DNA of 62,000 nucleotides from the NCBI GenBank assembly GCA_009760855.2, contig WPIO01000104.1, positions 1,097,501 through 1,159,500 on the forward strand, read 5' to 3'. The notes beneath the pieces are model-generated. The model was not told the origin of the DNA and ran no database searches. It saw only the letters and a program-made list of their open reading frames with translations. This stretch comes from Cristatella mucedo (taxonomy: Eukaryota; Bryozoa; Phylactolaemata; Cristatellidae). Every line of letters starts with the position of its first letter. The stretch's first letter is position 1. The position numbers and the translations under genes are program-made. This document shows positions 33,916-62,000 of the stretch, one piece after another.

Positions 33916-34660
33916 CGGCTCCGCGCGGCAATTACTCTGTCCACGCCAACGGTCCTTAATCTGCTTGCATGGGGATCCGGGTAGGTCACCAACGGAAAGG
34001 TCACCGACGCGGTGCGGGTCAACGTGCTACCGCTAAAACTCAAAGTCTCGCGGTAGGCGTCTGCAACTCGAAAACAGCGCACAACAGCGAGAGAAAACTC
34101 GCGTTGACTTAAGATATAAATATATAAAACTATACAATATAAGAGTATAACGTATAAAACTATAAAATAACGTAGTATATTTGCGTCGCCCGCGCGTTCT
34201 CGGATTGCATTGCGACATCCCCTGTGTGACAGCCCCTCCACACGTCCTGTCGTCGGGTTGGGTTTCGCGATCGAACAGTAAGCCTGCTGGCTACGACAAC
34301 AAACACTTTATTTTGCAAACCGCGCCAGCCAAGCCCAGTCTACACACTCTAGACGGCTGCCGTCGTCGAGATATCGAGCGGCCTCCCTGTGCACTCCTTC
34401 GGCAGCCCTTATATTACATGCGTGCGGCTGTTTTCGCACTGACGAGCCACTATTCGTGCCGACACCGACCGACCGACAGCCGGCGACAGTTTGAGGTAGA
34501 CGGATGTCTCCACAGATGCCGCCAATGCATGGATTTGGGCAGGACTGCCGAGTCATCGTCTGCCCATCCATCACTCGTGAGCTGCTGCGACTGCTTAGGT
34601 AGTCTGAGCCCTCGTAGGGTATCCACCCAGCGCTCGCAGGCTGCAAGAGTCGTGTTCCCT
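33916..34660. other. Intergenic, nothing recognised
   Basis: Includes an AT-rich patch at 34110-34180. No gene supported. Confidence 0.45.
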
Positions 34661-34663
34661 CAA

Positions 34664-34760
34664 ACCCTGACATGACATTTACAAAGAAGCTTAAACACGC
34701 CTGTTTATTGCAGCATTTAGTGGGTTCCTTACAATTATTCCTTTGTGAGCTTAGATCCAC
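34664..34760 (+). mobile_element. LINE B fragment
   Basis: 'acatttacaaagaagcttaa', 'gcagcatttagtgggttcc' and 'ttattcctttgtg' match the coding end and start of the 3' UTR seen at 23060-23120 and 30160-30225. Confidence 0.65.
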
Positions 34761-34902
34761 GGGATTCTACACTGCCGCCCCCACCGCCACCTTTCAGCAC
34801 CAGACAAAGCAGCCACGACTTCCGGCTCTTCGTGCCCTCGAAGCTCTTGGCCATAGCTCAACCACCAGCTAGCTCATTCACTCGACTGTAAATTCCCCGT
34901 CT

Positions 34903-34966
34903 ATCACGAGACGCCAGAGTCAACTAGGGGACGCCAGAGTCTACCAATAGACGCCACAGTCTACCG
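34903..34966 (+). repeat. Short tandem repeat, about three units of 21-23 bp
   Basis: The phrase 'gacgccagagtc' recurs with flanking similarity (gagacgccagagtcaac, ggacgccagagtctacc, agacgccacagtctacc). Confidence 0.75.
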
Positions 34967-35039
34967 AGGGTCGACTTTGTCGACTGCTATTCTTGAAATC
35001 TCAAGGAATGGTAAAAACCTACATACTCCTCATAGCATT

Positions 35040-35190
35040 TGCTCCATCCGTGTGAATCGCCATGTGCCTGCTGCAACTGCATACGTTAATGCCATAACCA
35101 ACTGACTGGCCTCCTTTCCAGCGCCTGTTACGTGCATAGAAGGAGATTTAGTTCTATTGAGTCGCAGTACAAATGTATTATTATTATTAT
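35040..35190 (+). mobile_element. LINE B-related 3' end with (ATT)n tail
   Basis: 'gcatagaaggagatttagtt' followed by 'gtacaaatgtattattatta' repeats the 3' hairpin and tail of family B in a diverged subfamily. Confidence 0.6.
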
Positions 35191-36300
35191 TACCATTCTC
35201 ATTATCATTACCTCCGAAGGAAAGAAAACAGGTCGAGACCACGAGCCATGAAAGAACAACGACCAGATCCAGCCATGAGATTTTACTATGTAATACATAC
35301 ATTATAGAAATGCATATACATAATGTAAACACTTCCAGGAAATCAACAACAGGCCAACAGTAGAAACCTAGCCAGTGGCGCATCGCACTCTGGCGACTGA
35401 CAGACTAGTCAGCTGATAACCGCGATCGCATGAGCAGGGCTGGGCAGTCAAACACCGTGCCAGGACTAGCTAACGGCAACAGATGGTGGGCAGCCCACTC
35501 CACGGGGGGGGGGCGGTCCACTGCTGCTGCTAACTGCAGCGTTCGGGACGGTCGACGGCTGCTCGCTGCTGCTGCTGCTGAAGGCAGCAGAGAGTGAATG
35601 GTTCGGTGAGCAGCAGCCCCCCCCCCCACTGACTGGCACTAGTCGCCCTCGGTGTCTCCTAGACAGCCAGCAACCAAGTGAGGCCGAACTTCTAAAAACA
35701 GCTTCGACCAACGGCGCTAGCGATCCGCTTCGGCTAATTTCTAGACGGTGATGACGAGCAAGCGATCTGCCAGCGAGCAGCCGCGAGAACGCAAACGCTC
35801 GCCAAAAGTGCATGCCCAGGCAAGCGTCGTTGCTACGACATAGCACACCATGGTGAAAAGAGCGCATCTGCACCGATGAGGCCCGGCCACCACAGGGTCC
35901 AATCGCACAAGCGTCGCCGCCGATGAAATCCGCGGATCCGGCAGACGTTAGCAAAGCACCACGACTGGGGGCCCAAGACCAAGTGGTCAAGGGAAGCCAT
36001 TCTGTGCACCGTGGCAAGTGACACTGACACCACACGACACGTGCTCGATCGGCAGCGATCTGACTGCAGACGGCAGCGCCGAATCTCGAAGTCTGAGTGA
36101 GTATCCTAGTTTTGCCGGTCCGTCCCCGCAAGACGGCATCAACGTCGTGGCTGCGGCACTGGCGTGCGAACACTCATTCTGCAAGAGCACACAATCGAGC
36201 TACTACATTCAACATTCCATTGCATCTTCTTGCAGCTCACGTGCCAGGCAGCAGGGAGAGACAGAGGCCCACAGTAAGGCATAGGCAGGCAAGAGAGGAA
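35191..36300. other. Intergenic, no gene recognised
   Basis: Contains poly-G (35504-35511) and poly-C (35617-35627) runs and a (GCT)n run near 35560. The 235-codon − strand open frame 36173-35466 lacks any known domain and looks compositional. Confidence 0.4.
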
Positions 36301-36303
36301 GAA

Positions 36304-36672
<369 letters not shown>

Positions 36673-37487
36673 AAGATTTATAAATAAATATATATATATC
36701 TTCTAACTTCTGCTGTAGCACATTCCACTGAATCTGAGTTTAAACAGAAAAGTTTGGCTTCTGGTGTAGGCCGAACACCCATCCCCCTCAGCGGTCAGTC
36801 GAAAGGGCTCTACGGTCATTCTACGAGATTCAAATCAGGCGAGTGGCTGGGAAATTGTAGCACCAGCACCAAACGAGGCTTCGCCAAACCCTACTTCACA
36901 CTGGCCTGGTAGTGTCACAGAGGTCGTCATCACGCTGCCAAATGTACCGACCACAAGCAGCATGTTAAGCACGTGTAAGCATCTTTAAGACATGTGGACA
37001 AAACTGACAAGACGTAGCTACAACGGGCGGTTTTTGTTCGGCCGACAGCAGCAGTAGCCGAATCTTCCAGCTGAAACTCAGGCTCAGTGGAATGTGCCAC
37101 AGCAGAAGAGACAATGCAGAAGCTGGTGTGACCTCTACGCCTGGCTAGACGAGGTCATAGGTCATAAGAGAATCGTAGTGGGACGACGGCCTGCTAAACG
37201 CATACATGCCAGCAACACGCGTCCATTTTTTGGACTGTCAATAAATACTCTCACATGCTTCGCTTAACTTGAGCAAGCCTAGCATCACAGAAAACGCTCT
37301 TCTTACCCGAACACGTATTTACAGCAACAGCGGCCATAACGCTGGGATTTCCTTGCGTCTGAGTGCATACAGACAGACAGACAGACGATGCAAGCGAATA
37401 GAGACAGACAGACAGACTGACTGAGAGAGAGGCCTGGCACGAGTGACAACTCGAGCTCGAGGAGGCGACGAAGAGCAGGCGGCAGCG
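36673..37487. other. Region downstream of PLCG
   Basis: Presumed 3' UTR and flank of PLCG. No clear AATAAA on the − strand. An (AGAC)n run lies at 37372-37415. Confidence 0.4.
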
Positions 37488-59910
<22,423 letters not shown>

Positions 59911-60567
59911 CTGAAGCGCGCGGATGCAGACGCCGCTGAATGAGACCGCGCTATGCTGGGCGATTCCTGCAGCTGCTTCCTCCGCCGCCACCACCAACAC
60001 CACCACCACCCGCAATGTCGATGGCAGCAGCGTGAGGAGGAGACGAACGGTCCAGCAGCAACTGCAGCCACGCTCTCACTAAGCCCAGCTCAGAGCTGGC
60101 TGGCTGACTGAGCGATGGGTGAGCGGTGGAGTGCAGAGCAGACTCGTGCACTCGTGCACTCATGCACGTGTCGTTGCCGGCGCTCACACACACATAAGCC
60201 GCCGACGATGACGAGAGTGAGAACAAACTGACGCGCGAAAAAAATCGCCAGCACGTGACCTGTTCTACAAAGGTACATCGGTCGAATCGATCAGAGGGCA
60301 AACGATGCCAACGAGCCCTGACGGTCGTCACGTGCCTAGCAGGCATCTAGGCGTCGCCGGAGAGACGAAAGGAGGCCCTCACAGCAGAGACTCAGACCGA
60401 GGCTAATCAAGCGTCCCCCCTCCTCCAGTTTCCGCCCACCGTCACCCGAGTCGTGACGTGCCATGCCCGCCGGCACAGCACAGCTGCGCCTTAGTTCCGC
60501 TCCGAACACAATGTGTCGTGACCCAATTGCGTCATGACCCAATGCATGACAGGCGGCAGCCGCAGCA
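59911..60567. other. PLCG 5' intron, nothing recognised
   Basis: Contains a (CCA)n run near 59989-60010. No missing N-terminal PH exon could be identified. Confidence 0.5.
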
Positions 60568-60690
60568 ATGAATGCAACGTAATCTATCTCCACCCGTAAC
60601 TCAACAAAGCCATGCAGAGCGAAAGTTCTCTACAGAAGGAGAGGAGTTTTCTATAGTGCATTCAAAGCCTAACCGGCTTTTGGCAAGCAC
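60568..60690 (-). mobile_element. LINE A 3' fragment, − strand
   Basis: 'gcaacgtaatctatctccac' followed by 'taactcaacaaagccat' and 'tatagtgcattcaaagccta' is the reverse complement of the LINE A 3' UTR. Confidence 0.8.
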
Positions 60691-61412
<722 letters not shown>

Positions 61413-61464
61413 ATAACCTAAGCCACCCTTACATGCCTCTCTTTCTTTCATAAGCCTCCCCCAC

Positions 61465-62000
61465 CAGCTGGTCTATTAAAACTGATCGCGGAGCACTAAT
61501 TGCCACCGATTCTTCCCGTAATTTTAAGTTTGCAGTCTCCTCGAAGCAGTCTTTTGAATCTCACGTTTTTAGTCCCTCTAACCGTCGGCCAGCAACGCTA
61601 GCAGTCATCCATTGCCCCCTAAAGATTTATTTCCGAGTTCTCCGATCTCATTTTAATGCAATCCTCCACAAATCATCCCTTCATACACTGGGTGATTTCA
61701 AAATTCATATCCGTGACCTAACTGATCCCATTCTGCCAAATTTCGTTCCTTGGCTGATTCATTTTCTCCTGTGGCTCTCCTCGTGCATGGCCCCACTCAC
61801 ATAAAATAAGGTCATTCTCGTTGAGATATTCTCCAATCTGATTATTGTTTACTCTGACAAGAGTCAACACTCCTACTATTATCAATTTCTGTAGTTACCA
61901 ATATCGCCACTATTACCAACTTGCAGATTTCCATTTGCATGCAGCACGTATCCCCCTAGATATCAAAAATCGACTGAGAATTGTAAAGCCCTCAAAACCT
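61465..62000 (+). mobile_element. LINE endonuclease fragment, runs off the window
   Basis: The + strand frame reads ATDSSRNFKFAVSSKQSFES, then FSPSNRRPATLAVIHCPLK and LHTLGDFKIH, matching the middle of a LINE AP-endonuclease (compare SFESVAIRS, TVAIYRPPG and VGDFNIH in LINE A). Stops follow near 61805. It differs clearly from LINE A and may be family B. Confidence 0.7.

Noticed and set aside
35466-36173. 235-codon − strand open frame
   Set aside because: No recognisable domain, no splice context, and it crosses low-complexity runs; a chance frame in GC-rich DNA cannot be excluded.
61465-62000. N-terminal PLCG exon at the window edge
   Set aside because: The + strand reads as a LINE endonuclease, and no − strand frame resembles a PH domain.

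Overview
This is a eukaryotic, clearly metazoan, genomic window. It has spliced genes with GT–AG introns, non-LTR retrotransposons, tRNA-derived SINEs, a hAT-type MITE and very abundant CT/GA, CA/GT and AT microsatellites. Exons are GC- and CpG-rich. The protein content (phospholipase C gamma with SH2/SH3 domains; a vWA/Ig/TSP1 extracellular protein) fits any animal. I cannot name the species. High CpG density and the LINE/SINE content suit an invertebrate or early-branching chordate, but this is inference.

Two protein genes converge on a transposon-rich middle. On the + strand, 553–11941 holds eight exons of a modular extracellular protein whose 5' end lies upstream of the window. Its domains are vWA (C-terminal part), Ig, Ig, vWA, TSP1, vWA, stop. 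Every junction keeps frame (772 codons with stop) and most module borders are phase 1-1. The second Ig lacks both conserved cysteines, and the second and third vWA domains lack a recognisable MIDAS.

On the − strand, 59910 down to 37488 holds thirty exons of phospholipase C gamma (1172 residues plus stop, all junctions in frame). It covers the end of the N-terminal PH domain, EF-hands, X box, split PH, two SH2, SH3, Y box, C2 and a coiled C-terminal tail. About the first hundred residues are missing and probably lie beyond position 62000.

The intervening 12–37 kb holds a near-complete CR1/L2-like LINE (family A, 13.2–16.6 kb), remnants of a second LINE with an (ATT)n tail (family B), two tRNA-SINE families, a 190-bp SPIN-like hAT MITE, an intact tRNA-Asn(GTT) gene, a decayed transposon-like ORF, a 38-bp near-spacerless inverted repeat and several tandem duplications. 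The same repeats also sit inside PLCG introns. The right end (61.3–62.0 kb) has a long (TA)n tract and an endonuclease fragment of another LINE.
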